Below are positions 53,998 to 63,327 of a DNA stretch of 64,000 bases, piece by piece. Within the stretch, counting starts at the first letter, position 1. Each line of letters starts with the position of its first letter. The notes beneath the pieces are model-generated. The model was not told where the DNA came from, made no database searches, and was given only the letters and a program-made list of their open reading frames with translations. Position numbers and translations under genes: made by a program. This stretch comes from Actinacidiphila acidipaludis (lineage in GTDB: Bacteria; Actinomycetota; Actinomycetes; Streptomycetales; Streptomycetaceae), in NCBI RefSeq assembly GCF_019890725.1, contig NZ_JAINZZ010000012.1:62001-126000 (forward strand). Direction: 5' to 3'.

Positions 53998-54546
53998 TCA
54001 GCCACGGCGGTGGGCGAGCAGACGGTGGTAGGCCTCCAGTCCGTCGGGGACCCAGTCCCAGACGGGCAGCCGGGCGGCCAGTTCCTCGTCGGAGAGGAAC
54101 GTGTGCCAGGCGACCTCCTCGGCCTGCGGCCGGACCGGCAGGTCACAGCGGACCTGGTACACCGCGGACCACCACCGCCCGAACTCCGCGTGCTCGAAGG
54201 CGAAGGCGAACAGCCGCTCGGGCTGCGGCAGTCCGCGCACGCCCAGCTCCTCCTCCGCCTCCCGCAGCGCCGCCGCGTCGTAGGACTCGCCGGCCCCCAC
54301 CACCCCGCCGACGAACATGTCGTACAACGACGGGAAGACCAGCTTGCGCGCGGTGCGGCGGTGCACGAAGATCCGGTCCTCGGCGTCCCGCACCAGCACG
54401 AACGCGCAGCGGTGCCGCAGCCCGCGGGCGTACGCGTCGGCGCGCCGCGCCTGGCCCACCACGTTGTCGTCCTCGTCGACGATGTCGATGATCTCGTCAG
54501 CGGACAGGGGGGCGGAGGAGCCGTCGGCGCCGCTGGAGTCGCTCAT
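53998..54546 (-). CDS. NUDIX hydrolase (YfcD/Idi-like)
   Basis: A 182-residue protein. The start IIDIVDEDDNVVGQARRADA and LRHRCAFVLVRD fit the YfcD/isopentenyl-diphosphate-isomerase-like NUDIX branch. The box is complete: GGVVGAGESYDAAALREAEE and then ELGV. It hydrolyses a nucleoside-diphosphate-linked compound; the branch is not well defined. It is divergent from the AtuA-like gene. Confidence 0.92.
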   Translation of the reverse strand: MSDSSGADGSSAPLSADEIIDIVDEDDNVVGQARRADAYARGLRHRCAFVLVRDAEDRIFVHRRTARKLVFPSLYDMFVGGVVGAGESYDAAALREAEEELGVRGLPQPERLFAFAFEHAEFGRWWSAVYQVRCDLPVRPQAEEVAWHTFLSDEELAARLPVWDWVPDGLEAYHRLLAHRRG

Positions 54547-54692
54547 GGGGCCATTGAAGCACCCGCCGAACACTTGCCGATCACCTGCCGACCGGCCGTT
54601 CCGGCCGCCCCGAGGGGGTCTTGCGCGCGGGCAGCACCGGCAAGATGATCGTCCAGGCCGGTGACCCGGAGGAGAAGTGACGGGAGAGTACG

Positions 54693-56540
54693 GTGACCGC
54701 ACGCGCGACGTCCCGCCAGGCACCCCTGCGGGTCGCCAACTGCTCGGGCTACTACGGCGATCGCCTCTCCGCGGCCCGCGAGATGGTCGAGGGCGGCCCG
54801 ATCGACGTGCTCACCGGCGACTATCTGGCCGAACTGACGATGCTGCTGCTGTGGAAGGCACGGCAGCGCGATCCGGAGAGCGGCTACGCGCTGTCCTTCC
54901 TCGCACAGATGCAGGACGTGCTCGGCACCTGCCTGGAACGCGGCATCAAGGTCGTGGTCAACGCGGGCGGCCTCAATCCGGCCGGGCTCGCCGCGAAGCT
55001 CCGTGAACTCGCCGCGCTCGGTGGCCTGCACCCGTCGGTCGCCCATGTCGAGGGCGACGACCTGCTCGCCCGGCTGCCCGAACTCCAGGCGCGCGGGCAC
55101 GACTTCGCCCACCTGGCGACCGGCCTGCCGCTCGCCGGGTCCGGCGTGGAACCGCTCACCGCCAACGCCTACCTCGGCGGCTGGGGCATCGCCCAGGCCC
55201 TGCGGGCCGGCGCGGACGTGGTCGTCTGCGGCCGCGTCACCGACGCCTCGCTCGTCGTCGGCCCGGCCGCCTGGGCCTTCGACTGGGCCCAGGACGACTG
55301 GGACGCGCTCGCCGGAGCGGTCACCGCCGGCCACATCATCGAGTGCGGCACCCAGGCCACCGGCGGCAACTACTGCTTCTTCACCGAGATTCCCGACCCG
55401 GTGCACCCCGGCTTCCCCATCGCGGAGATCAACCCCGACGGGTCGAGCGTCATCACCAAGCACCCCGGCACCGGCGGCGCGGTCACCGTCGGCACGGTCA
55501 CCGCCCAACTGCTGTACGAGATCGGCCACCCCGCCTATCTCAACGCCGACGTGGTGGCCCGGTTCGACACCGTGCGGCTCACCCAGCAGGGGCCCGACCG
55601 GGTGGCCGTGGGGCCGGTCACCGGCGAGCCCGCGCCCCTGGACCTCAAGGTGTGCGTCAACCACCGCGGCGGCCACCGCAACGCGGCGACGTTCGTCCTC
55701 ACCGGCCTCGACCTGGACGCCAAGGCGGACTTCGCCGAGGCCGCGCTGCTGGACGCCACGGGCGGCCCCGCCGCGTTCGCCACCTACGACCTGCGGCGCG
55801 AGCACGGCGGCGAGGCCGACCGGCTCACCCTCACCGTCAAGGACCCGGACCCGCAGGTCGTCGGCCGGTCCTTCTTCGCCGCGGTCGCCGGCACCGCCCT
55901 CGCCGGCTATCCGGGCCTCTACCTGGAGCACGCCGCGCCCCGGCCCACCGAGTACGGCGTGTACTGGCCCGCGCTGATACCCGCCGCCGAGGTCCCGGCG
56001 GTGACCGTGCTGGAGGACGGCACCCGGCTGCCGGTGCCGCCCGCGCCCGCCGCGAGGCCGGCCCGCCCGCAGCAGGCCGACGCCGTGCCGCCGGTGCCGG
56101 TGCCGCCCGCCGGGCTGCGGCCGCAGTCCGCGCGCCCCGGCCGGGTCGACGGGTACGGCGCGGCGGGCCGCACCGTCCGGCTGCCGCTGGGCACCCTGAT
56201 CGGGGCGCGCTCCGGCGACAAGGGCGGCGACGCCAACGTGGGTCTGTGGGCGCGCGACGACGACACCTGGCGCTGGCTGCGCGACCACCTCGACGTGGAG
56301 CGGCTGCGCACGCTGCTGCCGGAGACCGCGAAGCTGCCGGTCAGCCGGTACGAGCTGCCGCGCCTGCGGGCCGTCAACTTCGTGGTGCACGGCCTGCTCG
56401 GCGAGGGCGTCGCGGCGTCGACCCGGGCCGATCCGCAGGCCAAGGCGCTCGGTGAGCGGCTGCGCGGCTGCCTCGCCGACATCCCGGAGGACCTCATCGA
56501 CCTCAGCGCGGCCGAGTTCACACGGGTGCCGGAGGGATGA
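54693..56540 (+). CDS. AtuA-family (DUF1446) protein with C-terminal AtuA-like domain
   Basis: A 615-residue protein. The N-terminal domain has VANCSGYYGDRLSAAREMV, LTGDYLAELTM and GRVTDASLVVGPAAW, typical of AtuA/DUF1446. The C-terminal part from about residue 497 (RLPLGTLIGARSGDKGGDAN) is the small AtuA-like ferredoxin-fold domain, fused here as in many actinobacteria. AtuA is required for acyclic terpene (citronellol/geraniol) catabolism in Pseudomonas, but its biochemical role is not settled. No atuC/atuF carboxylase genes are nearby. The GTG start has GGGAGAG upstream. Confidence 0.9.
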   Translation: MTARATSRQAPLRVANCSGYYGDRLSAAREMVEGGPIDVLTGDYLAELTMLLLWKARQRDPESGYALSFLAQMQDVLGTCLERGIKVVVNAGGLNPAGLAAKLRELAALGGLHPSVAHVEGDDLLARLPELQARGHDFAHLATGLPLAGSGVEPLTANAYLGGWGIAQALRAGADVVVCGRVTDASLVVGPAAWAFDWAQDDWDALAGAVTAGHIIECGTQATGGNYCFFTEIPDPVHPGFPIAEINPDGSSVITKHPGTGGAVTVGTVTAQLLYEIGHPAYLNADVVARFDTVRLTQQGPDRVAVGPVTGEPAPLDLKVCVNHRGGHRNAATFVLTGLDLDAKADFAEAALLDATGGPAAFATYDLRREHGGEADRLTLTVKDPDPQVVGRSFFAAVAGTALAGYPGLYLEHAAPRPTEYGVYWPALIPAAEVPAVTVLEDGTRLPVPPAPAARPARPQQADAVPPVPVPPAGLRPQSARPGRVDGYGAAGRTVRLPLGTLIGARSGDKGGDANVGLWARDDDTWRWLRDHLDVERLRTLLPETAKLPVSRYELPRLRAVNFVVHGLLGEGVAASTRADPQAKALGERLRGCLADIPEDLIDLSAAEFTRVPEG

Positions 56541-56607
56541 GCCCGCCACGCCCGGACGGCGGCCGGGTGGACCCTCCGGCCGCGCCCGGCGGGGGCATCA
56601 TCGGGGC

Positions 56608-57576
56608 ATGAGCAATCTCGATGTGAAACCGTCGGCCACGGTGAGCGGCGGCCGCGGCGACGTCTCCGCAGCCCCCGTCCGCGAACTGCTCACCGCCCGC
56701 ACCGTGCCCCTCGGCGAGAGCACGGTCGTCCGCCGCCTGCTGCCCAACCTGGGCCGGCGCATGGTCGGCGCCTGGTGTTTCGTCGACCACTACGGTCCCG
56801 ACGACATCGCCCAGGAACCCGGGATGCAGGTGCCGCCGCACCCGCACATGGGCCTGCAGACCGTGAGCTGGCTGCACGAGGGCGAAGTGCTGCACCGCGA
56901 CAGCCTCGGCAGCAAGCAGACCGTCCGCCCGCGCGAGCTGGGCCTGATGACCTCCGGCCGGGCCATCTCGCACTCCGAGGAGTCGCCCCGCGACCACGCC
57001 CGCTACCTGCACGGCGCACAGCTCTGGGTGGCGCTGCCGGACGCCCACCGGCAGACCGGGCCGGCCTTCGAGCACCACGCCCAGCTCCCCGAGGTCACCG
57101 GCGGGGGAGGCCTGCACGGCACCGTCATCCTCGGCGAACTCGACGGCGCGGCCTCGCCCGGCACCACCTACACCCCGATCGTCGGCGCCGACATCACCCT
57201 CGCCGAAGGCACCGCCGCCCGACTGCCGTTGCAGCGCGACTTCGAGTACGCGGTGCTGACCATGGCGGGCGAGCCGGAGGTCGACGGCGTGCGGCTGGCC
57301 CCCGGCTCGATGCTCTACCTCGGCTGCGGACGCAGTGCGCTGCCCCTCGACGCCACGGTCGAGAGCTCCCTGGTCCTGCTCGGCGGTGAGCCGTTCGAGG
57401 AGGAGATCATCATGTGGTGGAACTTCATCGGCCGTACCACCGAGGAGATCGCCGAGGCGCGCGCCGCCTGGCAGGCCGGTGAGCGCTTCGGCGAGGTGCA
57501 CGGCTACGCGGGCAAGCGCCTGGACGCACCGGCCCTCCCCGCGACCCCGCTCAAGCCGCGCGGCCGCGTCCGCTGA
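56608..57576 (+). CDS. Pirin-family protein
   Basis: A 322-residue bicupin. The N-terminal cupin has PPHPHMGLQTVSWLHEGEVL with the metal-binding His-x-His, then GRAISHSEE with the further His and Glu; the C-terminal pirin domain includes SMLYLGCGRSALPL. Metal-bound pirins have quercetinase activity or act as redox-dependent partners of other proteins. It follows the AtuA-like gene by 67 nt on the same strand and may be co-transcribed with it. Confidence 0.93.
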   Translation: MSNLDVKPSATVSGGRGDVSAAPVRELLTARTVPLGESTVVRRLLPNLGRRMVGAWCFVDHYGPDDIAQEPGMQVPPHPHMGLQTVSWLHEGEVLHRDSLGSKQTVRPRELGLMTSGRAISHSEESPRDHARYLHGAQLWVALPDAHRQTGPAFEHHAQLPEVTGGGGLHGTVILGELDGAASPGTTYTPIVGADITLAEGTAARLPLQRDFEYAVLTMAGEPEVDGVRLAPGSMLYLGCGRSALPLDATVESSLVLLGGEPFEEEIIMWWNFIGRTTEEIAEARAAWQAGERFGEVHGYAGKRLDAPALPATPLKPRGRVR

Positions 57577-57752
57577 CCCGGCGCCGGCCGGTCACCTCCG
57601 ACGCGGACAGCCGCCCGGCCGTGAGGTCCCGGTCAGGGCGTCGCCGTCGACCGTGACGGCGAAGGCGGGATTTCAGCCGCAGGGGCCTGGTGACGGACCG
57701 CCGCCAGGTCAGGCGGTTTCCGGCGGGGACGACGTCGCCGAGCGGCACGCAC

Positions 57753-57929
57753 TCACCCGCCCCTCCGCGCCCCGGTGAAGACGCCGCGCCCGAACCCGGC
57801 CACGGCCTTGATCCTGCCGATCGGTGTGGAGACGGCCGGATCCCACGTGCCCGCCACGCACACGGTGGTGGCCTCCCCGGCGGGGTGCTCGGTGTCGGTG
57901 TGCTGCACGGTCTGGTGTTCGTCGGACAT
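57753..57929 (-). CDS. Small hypothetical protein (58 aa)
   Basis: The frame starts with ATG after AGGAAGAAG, a good ribosome binding site. It encodes an acidic His/Thr-rich N-terminus (MSDEHQTVQHTDTEHPAGEA) followed by TVCVAGTWDPAVSTPIGRIK and a Gly/Arg-rich end. Third positions are mostly G or C. It has no membrane segment and no recognised domain. Its location opposite the phosphatase gene upstream region leaves it plausible but unproven. Confidence 0.5.
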   Translation of the reverse strand: MSDEHQTVQHTDTEHPAGEATTVCVAGTWDPAVSTPIGRIKAVAGFGRGVFTGARRGG

Positions 57930-57974
57930 GGGCTTCTTCCTCGCGGGGCGAGGCACCCCGCCGCGGCGCGGTCA

Positions 57975-58022
57975 GGGGCCGGGGGTCGGGGGTCGGGGGT
58001 CGGGGGTCGGGGGGTCGGGGTC
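57975..58022 (+). repeat. GGGGTCG tandem repeat (G-rich tract)
   Basis: Six to seven units of GGGGTCG with one variant (GGGGGGTCG) run in succession. Four or more G-runs of at least four allow a G-quadruplex on the plus strand. The tract is about 195 nt upstream of the phosphatase start and just upstream of the start of the small minus-strand gene. Confidence 0.75.
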
Positions 58023-58214
58023 AGCTTGCGACGGGAAAACGCCAGGTCGCTCGGACGGCGGGACGGGCGCCGCCTGCTCTGTTCGGGCGAGCGGTGGGCC
58101 GCGTACCGCGCCGCCGGGGCCGCGGCCGGGTTTGCTGGAGGGGTGGCCGCCGCGGCGCGGCCACCCGCACGGGCCGCGCCCCGTGCGCGCGGCACGGAGA
58201 AGGGGTGGCCGGCG

Positions 58215-59804
58215 GTGAGTGAGGGAGGAAGCGGCGGAGCCCGGCGCGCCCGCGGCGGCACGGCCGGTTCCCGGGGTACGCACGCCCGCGGACGGGCGGC
58301 CGACCCCGCGGAGCGGGACGCCGCGCAGCGGGCCGGCGGCGCCGAGGACGCCGACGCAGGCGCCGCCCCCACCGGACCGCCTGCAGACCGCGGCGACGCC
58401 CCTGGCGATGCGGACGCCACCCACACGGCCGATTCCACGGCAGGCGGTGACGGCACCGACCCCCCGGCCGCCGGCGAGCCCCCGGGCGCCGACCCCCCGG
58501 CCGCCGACCCCCCGGCCGCCGCAGACCCCCCGGGTACCACCGACCCTCCGGGCGCCACCGGCTCCCCGGGCTCCGGCGACCCGATCGACTACGCCGCCCT
58601 CTTCGCGGCGGTCCCGGTCGCCTGCCTGGTCCTGGACCGACGGCTGCGGATCGTCGCCGTCAACGAGGCCTATCTCGCGGTCACCGGACGCGACCGTGAG
58701 GAACTGATCGGCCGCGCCTTCTTCGACGCCTACCCGTCCGACCCGGACGACCTGAGCGCGAACGGCGCCCACACGCAGCGCCGTTCGCTGGAGGCGGCCT
58801 TCGCCTCGGGCGAGCCGAGCCTGCTGATGCTGCACCGTTTCGCCATCCCGCGGGCCGACGCGTCCGGCCAGTTCGAGTCGCGCTGGTGGAACGTGGTGAA
58901 CCAGCCGGTCACCGGACGCAGCGGCCGGGTGGAGCTGGTCATCCACAAGGTGGAGGACGTCACCGCCTTCGTGGACTCGGTGCGGCGCACCGAGCCCGCG
59001 GAGACGACGGCGGCCGAAGTGCCGCAGGTCGACGTGTTCAACCAGGCCAAGGAGCTGCAGCGGGCCAACGCCCGTCTGCTGGAGTCCACCGCCGCCATCA
59101 ACGACACCGCCCTGGTCCTCCAGCAGGCGATGCTCGCCACGCCCGACCTGTCAGGGCACCCGGAGATCGCCGTGCGCTACCGGCCGGCGATGCAGGGCCT
59201 GAACGCCTGCGGCGACTGGTACGACGTGGTCGATCTGCCCGAGGGACGGCTGGTGCTGACGGTCGGTGACGTCGTGGGCCACGGTGTCGGCGCCGCCAGC
59301 GTCATGGGCATGCTGCGCAGCGCGCTGAACGCCGCCGTCCGCGTCGCCGACGGCCCCAGCGGCGCCCTGGAGGCCCTCGGGCTCTACTCCCGGGCCCACG
59401 ACGGCGCGCTCGCCACGACCACCTTCGCCTGCCAGGTGTTTCCCGCCAGCCGGCTGCTGACCTACAGCAACGCGGGCCACCCGCCGCCCGTCCTGGTGCA
59501 CGAGGACGGCTCGTACGAGTTCCTGGACCGGGCCACCGACCCGCCGCTGGGCGTGCGGGTCGAACACGTGCCGCGCCCGCAGGCCACCCTGGAGTACGCC
59601 TGCGGGGACCTGCTGGTGCTGTACACCGACGGCCTGGTCGAACGGCGCGGCGAGGACATCGACGTCGGCATCGGGCGGCTCACCGACGTGCTCTGCGAAC
59701 TGCGCGCCGACCCGGTCCAGGAACTGGCCGACGCCCTGCTGGCGCGGCTGGCGGACCCGAGCGGCCAGCACGACGACATCTCCGTCCTGGCGGCCCGGTT
59801 GTGA
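58215..59804 (+). CDS. PAS-PP2C (RsbU/SpoIIE-type) protein phosphatase
   Basis: A 529-residue protein. Residues 1-115 are a disordered Ala/Pro/Asp-rich leader with PPGADPP-like repeats; residues about 125-250 form a PAS fold (PVACLVLDRRLRIVAVNEAY); a short coiled segment with KELQRANARLLESTAAI follows; the PP2C domain starts at about residue 310 (ACGDWYDVV, GDVVGHGVGAASVMGML, SNAGHPPPVL, VLYTDGLVERRG). It should dephosphorylate an anti-sigma-factor antagonist in a partner-switching cascade with the PAS domain as sensor. The GTG at 58215 has GGAGAAGGGG upstream. No kinase or antagonist gene is adjacent. Confidence 0.92.
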   Translation: MSEGGSGGARRARGGTAGSRGTHARGRAADPAERDAAQRAGGAEDADAGAAPTGPPADRGDAPGDADATHTADSTAGGDGTDPPAAGEPPGADPPAADPPAAADPPGTTDPPGATGSPGSGDPIDYAALFAAVPVACLVLDRRLRIVAVNEAYLAVTGRDREELIGRAFFDAYPSDPDDLSANGAHTQRRSLEAAFASGEPSLLMLHRFAIPRADASGQFESRWWNVVNQPVTGRSGRVELVIHKVEDVTAFVDSVRRTEPAETTAAEVPQVDVFNQAKELQRANARLLESTAAINDTALVLQQAMLATPDLSGHPEIAVRYRPAMQGLNACGDWYDVVDLPEGRLVLTVGDVVGHGVGAASVMGMLRSALNAAVRVADGPSGALEALGLYSRAHDGALATTTFACQVFPASRLLTYSNAGHPPPVLVHEDGSYEFLDRATDPPLGVRVEHVPRPQATLEYACGDLLVLYTDGLVERRGEDIDVGIGRLTDVLCELRADPVQELADALLARLADPSGQHDDISVLAARL

Positions 59805-59820
59805 GGAGGCGATCGACCAG

Positions 59821-61416
59821 GTGAGGGTGCACCGGAGGCCGGCGGGCGACGGGCCGGAGCGGCACCGCCGGCGCCGGCTGAGGCGCGACCGTCCGCAGGA
59901 GAAGCGGTCGGGGGAGCGGGTCGACCAGCTCTACCGCACCCTGCTGCGGCGTCGCAAGAATCCCCTCGGCCCGGAGGACGTGGCGGTCGCGGACCTCCCG
60001 AAGGTCCGGCTCGCGGTGGGCGCGGCGGCGCTCGGCAACACCATGGAGTGGTTCGACTTCGGCGTCTACGCCTACCTGGCCGGGACCCTCGGCAAGGTGT
60101 TCTTCCCGTCCGGCTCGTCCGGGACCCAGGTGGTGTCGACGTTCGCCACCTTCGCCGCCGCGTTCCTGGTCCGCCCGCTGGGCGGCCTGGTGTTCGGGCC
60201 GCTGGGCGACCGCATCGGGCGGCAGAAGGTGCTCGCGGTCACCATGATCATGATGGCGGCGAGCACCTTCGCGGTGGGCGTGCTCCCCTCGTACGCCGCG
60301 GTGGGGCTGCTCGCGCCGCTCCTGCTGCTGCTCTGCCGGCTGGTGCAGGGCTTCTCCACCGGTGGCGAGTACGCCGGCGCCACCACGTACATCGCCGAGT
60401 ACGCGCCCGACCGGCGGCGCGGTTTCCTCGGGAGCTGGCTCGACTTCGGGACGTTCGTGGGCTATTCGCTCGGCTCCGGCCTGGTCACGGTGCTGACCGC
60501 GCTGGTGGGCGCCGACGGCCTGGAGCACTGGGCGTGGCGGATCCCGTTCCTCGTCGCCGGGCCGCTGGGCGTGGTCGGCCTCTACATGCGGCTGAAGCTG
60601 GAGGACACCCCCGCCTTCAAGGACGAGGTGGAGCAGGCCGCCCGCTCGTCGCCGGACGGCACCGCGGTGGAGGAGGCACGGCAGTCCGGTCGCGGCCGGC
60701 TGCGGGAGATCTTCACCGGCCACTGGGAGGCCATCCTCATCTGCATGGGCCTGGTGCTGCTCTACAACGTCACCAACTACATGGTGACCTCGTACCTCCC
60801 CACGTACATGACCTCGACCATCGGCATGGGGGACACCACGGCGCAGCTCCTGGTGCTGGCCACGATGCTGCTGGTGGTGCTGACCATCACGCTCGTCGGC
60901 CGCACCTCCGACCGCTGGGGGCGGCGCCCGGTCTTCATGACCGGCAGCATCGCCCTGATCGTGCTGGCGCTGCCGGCGTTCCTGCTGATCCGGCAGGGCG
61001 GGATCGCGCTGCCCGCGGCCGGCTGCGCCATCCTCGGACTGCTGCTGGTCACCTACGCGGGGACCTCCGCGGCGACGCTGCCGGCGCTCTTCCCGACGCC
61101 GATCCGCTACGGCGCGCTCTCCATCGCCTTCAACATCTCCGTCTCGCTCTTCGGCGGCACCACCCCGCTGGTCGCCTCCGCGCTGGTGGCGTCGACCGGC
61201 GACGACCTGGTCCCGGCGTACTACCTGATGGTGGCGGGTGTGGTCGGGTTCGTCTCGACGGTCTTCCTCTACGAGACGGCGGGGAAGCCGCTGGCCGGCT
61301 CGCGGGCGATGGTGGAGACGCCGGGACAGGCCCGGCGGCTGGTCGCCCGCAGCCGCACCGCGGCCGGGCGCCAGGCCCGCGACCTGTGGATCAAACTGCG
61401 TCACCGTCAGCAGTGA
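59821..61416 (+). CDS. MHS-family MFS transporter (ProP/ShiA-like)
   Basis: A 531-residue transporter of the metabolite:H+ symporter family. ALGNTMEWFDFGVYAYLAGT is the family hallmark, motif A is FGPLGDRIGRQKVLAV, and LVQGFSTGGEYAGATTYIAE is the next. Substrates in the family include proline/betaine, alpha-ketoglutarate and shikimate. An unusually long basic leader of about 55 residues precedes TM1; the true start may be further in. The gene starts 16 nt after the PP2C phosphatase stop, so a joint transcript is likely. Confidence 0.9.
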   Translation: MRVHRRPAGDGPERHRRRRLRRDRPQEKRSGERVDQLYRTLLRRRKNPLGPEDVAVADLPKVRLAVGAAALGNTMEWFDFGVYAYLAGTLGKVFFPSGSSGTQVVSTFATFAAAFLVRPLGGLVFGPLGDRIGRQKVLAVTMIMMAASTFAVGVLPSYAAVGLLAPLLLLLCRLVQGFSTGGEYAGATTYIAEYAPDRRRGFLGSWLDFGTFVGYSLGSGLVTVLTALVGADGLEHWAWRIPFLVAGPLGVVGLYMRLKLEDTPAFKDEVEQAARSSPDGTAVEEARQSGRGRLREIFTGHWEAILICMGLVLLYNVTNYMVTSYLPTYMTSTIGMGDTTAQLLVLATMLLVVLTITLVGRTSDRWGRRPVFMTGSIALIVLALPAFLLIRQGGIALPAAGCAILGLLLVTYAGTSAATLPALFPTPIRYGALSIAFNISVSLFGGTTPLVASALVASTGDDLVPAYYLMVAGVVGFVSTVFLYETAGKPLAGSRAMVETPGQARRLVARSRTAAGRQARDLWIKLRHRQQ

Positions 61417-61437
61417 GCGGCCCGCCGCCGGGGCCGC
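61417..61437. terminator. Small hairpin between convergent genes
   Basis: GCGGCCC-GCCGCCG-GGGCCGC forms a 7-bp stem with a 7-nt loop right after the transporter stop codon, in front of the end of the convergent quinone-reductase gene. It is weak but well placed. Confidence 0.45.
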
Positions 61438-61473
61438 CCGGACCGCCCGTGCGGCCGCGCGGCTCAGGCCGGC

Positions 61474-62505
61474 TCACGGGGTGAGGACGACCTTGCCGGC
61501 GACGGTGCCGGACTCGGCCAGGCGCAGGGCCTCGGCGGCCCGGGCGAGCGGAAGACGGGCGGCGATCTGCGCGGTCACGTCACCGCGCGACAGGGCCGCG
61601 AAGACCTGCGTCAGGTCGGCGCGCAGCCGCGCCCGGAAGCGGTCCCTGGCCAGCGCGCGCCCGGCCCACACGTTGAAGAAGTACGCGTGGCGGCCGTTGG
61701 GCAGCGCGTTCCACAGCCACACCCGGCCGAGCAGCTTGAGCACCGGCCACTGCTTCGAGCCCTGGTCGTCCCGGGTGGAGGCGGTGCCGTAGGACACGAG
61801 CGTCCCGCCCGGTGCCAGCAGGCGCCAGGAGTCGGCGATGCCGCGGCCGCCGATGTGGTCGAAGACGGCGTCCACGCCGCCGGGTGCGAGCGCGCGGACC
61901 CGGGCCGGGACGTCCTCGGTGCGGTAGTCGACGGGCACGGCCCCCTGGGCGCGCAGGGCGTCGTGGTGCCGGGCCGAGGCGGTGCCGATCACCTGCACGC
62001 CCGCGGAGCGGGCGAGCTGGACCAGGACCGAGCCGACGCCGCCGTTGGCGCCGTGCACCAGGACGGTCTGCCCGGCGCGGACACGGGCCTTGCGGTGCAG
62101 CATCTGCCAGGCGGTGACGCCGTTGAGGACCAGCGTCTCCGCCTCGGCCGCCGAGACCCCGTCGGGGACCTCGACGACGTCCGCCGCGTCCACCACCACA
62201 TGCGTCGCCCAGCCGCCGACCTTGACCAGCGCGGCCACGCGGGTGCCGGCCAGACCCGGATCGGCGCCCGCACCCGTCGCCGCCACCGTGCCGACCAGGT
62301 CGTAGCCGGGCACGAACGGGAACGGCGGCTGGTCGTAGTAGCGGCCGCGGCGCATCTGCTGCTCGGCGAAGGAGACGCCGGTCGCCTCCATCCGGAGCAG
62401 GACCTGGCCGGATCCCGGCGCGGGGACGGATCCGTGCCGGATCCGCAGACCCTCCGGCTCCACCGTGCCCGGCAGGACGACCTCGACAAGTGCCTCGGTG
62501 CTCAT
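61474..62505 (-). CDS. NADPH:quinone oxidoreductase-like MDR protein
   Basis: A 343-residue zinc-independent MDR enzyme. GVSFAEQQMRRGRYYDQPPF and VPGYDLVGTV lie in the catalytic domain; VHGANGGVGSVLVQLARSAG is the Rossmann motif. Catalytic-zinc and structural-zinc Cys residues are missing. It reduces a quinone or an activated double bond with NADPH. It is divergent from a TetR gene, which likely controls it. Confidence 0.92.
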   Translation of the reverse strand: MSTEALVEVVLPGTVEPEGLRIRHGSVPAPGSGQVLLRMEATGVSFAEQQMRRGRYYDQPPFPFVPGYDLVGTVAATGAGADPGLAGTRVAALVKVGGWATHVVVDAADVVEVPDGVSAAEAETLVLNGVTAWQMLHRKARVRAGQTVLVHGANGGVGSVLVQLARSAGVQVIGTASARHHDALRAQGAVPVDYRTEDVPARVRALAPGGVDAVFDHIGGRGIADSWRLLAPGGTLVSYGTASTRDDQGSKQWPVLKLLGRVWLWNALPNGRHAYFFNVWAGRALARDRFRARLRADLTQVFAALSRGDVTAQIAARLPLARAAEALRLAESGTVAGKVVLTP

Positions 62506-62664
62506 GACGACCTCCGCTGTTCCGCGACCCGTTGGTTACTGACTATCGCCTTCGTTATGAGGTGTAACTCACATGGCGACGGGGAGTCAAGGCATTCAGT
62601 GATAGCCTCTCACTCACGCTTGATGCTGTAGCCGACGAGGTTCCGGGAAGGCGGTGACGGGCCC

Positions 62665-63312
62665 ATGGCGGACAGCCCGCGCGAGCGGTACCGCACACAG
62701 GTGCGGGCCGAGATCAAGGAGCGCGCGTGGGAGCAGATCGCCACGGCGGGGGCGTCCGCGCTCTCCCTGAACGCGATCGCCAAGGCGATGGGCATGAGTG
62801 GGCCGGCGCTCTACCGGTACTTCGCCGGCCGCGACGAGCTCATCACCGAACTGATCGGTGACGCCTATCGCAGCCTGGCGGACGCCTTCCGCGCGACGGC
62901 CGACGAGTCAGGCGGTGCCGAGGAACGCGCGGCGGCACTGGCGCACACCCTGCGGCGCTGGTCCCTGAAGGACCCCCAGCGCTACCTGCTGATCTACGGC
63001 ACGCCGGTCCCCGGCTACCACGCGCCGGACGACATCACCGCGATCGCCGCCGAGATCATGGCCGTGCTCCTGGAGGTCTGCGCCGGACTGCCCTACCCCG
63101 CACCGGCGGGACCGTTCGACGAGCACCTGGAGACCCACCGGCCCTGGGCGGAGGACCACCCGGCGCCCGCACCGGTCCTGCACCGGGCCCTGACCTTCTG
63201 GACCCGCCTGCACGGCCTGCTCTCCCTGGAGGTGGCCGGACACTTCACCGGCATGGGCTTCGACCCCGGCCTGCTGTTCGCCGCCGAGGTCGACGCCCTG
63301 CTGGCCGGCTGA
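62665..63312 (+). CDS. TetR-family regulator with WHG-type C-terminal domain
   Basis: A 215-residue protein. The HTH is ASALSLNAIAKAMGMSGPAL followed by YRYFAGRDELITELIGDAYR; the C-terminal domain contains FWTRLHGLLSLEVAGHFTGM, the TetR_C_13/WHG signature. It is divergent from the quinone-reductase-like gene over a 159-nt AT-richer region, and probably responds to electrophilic or aromatic compounds. I could not define a convincing operator there. Confidence 0.92.
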   Translation: MADSPRERYRTQVRAEIKERAWEQIATAGASALSLNAIAKAMGMSGPALYRYFAGRDELITELIGDAYRSLADAFRATADESGGAEERAAALAHTLRRWSLKDPQRYLLIYGTPVPGYHAPDDITAIAAEIMAVLLEVCAGLPYPAPAGPFDEHLETHRPWAEDHPAPAPVLHRALTFWTRLHGLLSLEVAGHFTGMGFDPGLLFAAEVDALLAG

Positions 63313-63327
63313 CGCGCGGCGCCGGCG

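Noticed and set aside
57975-58022. Possible CRISPR or origin repeat
   Set aside because: Units are adjacent 7-mers without spacers, and no DnaA boxes or replication genes are near.
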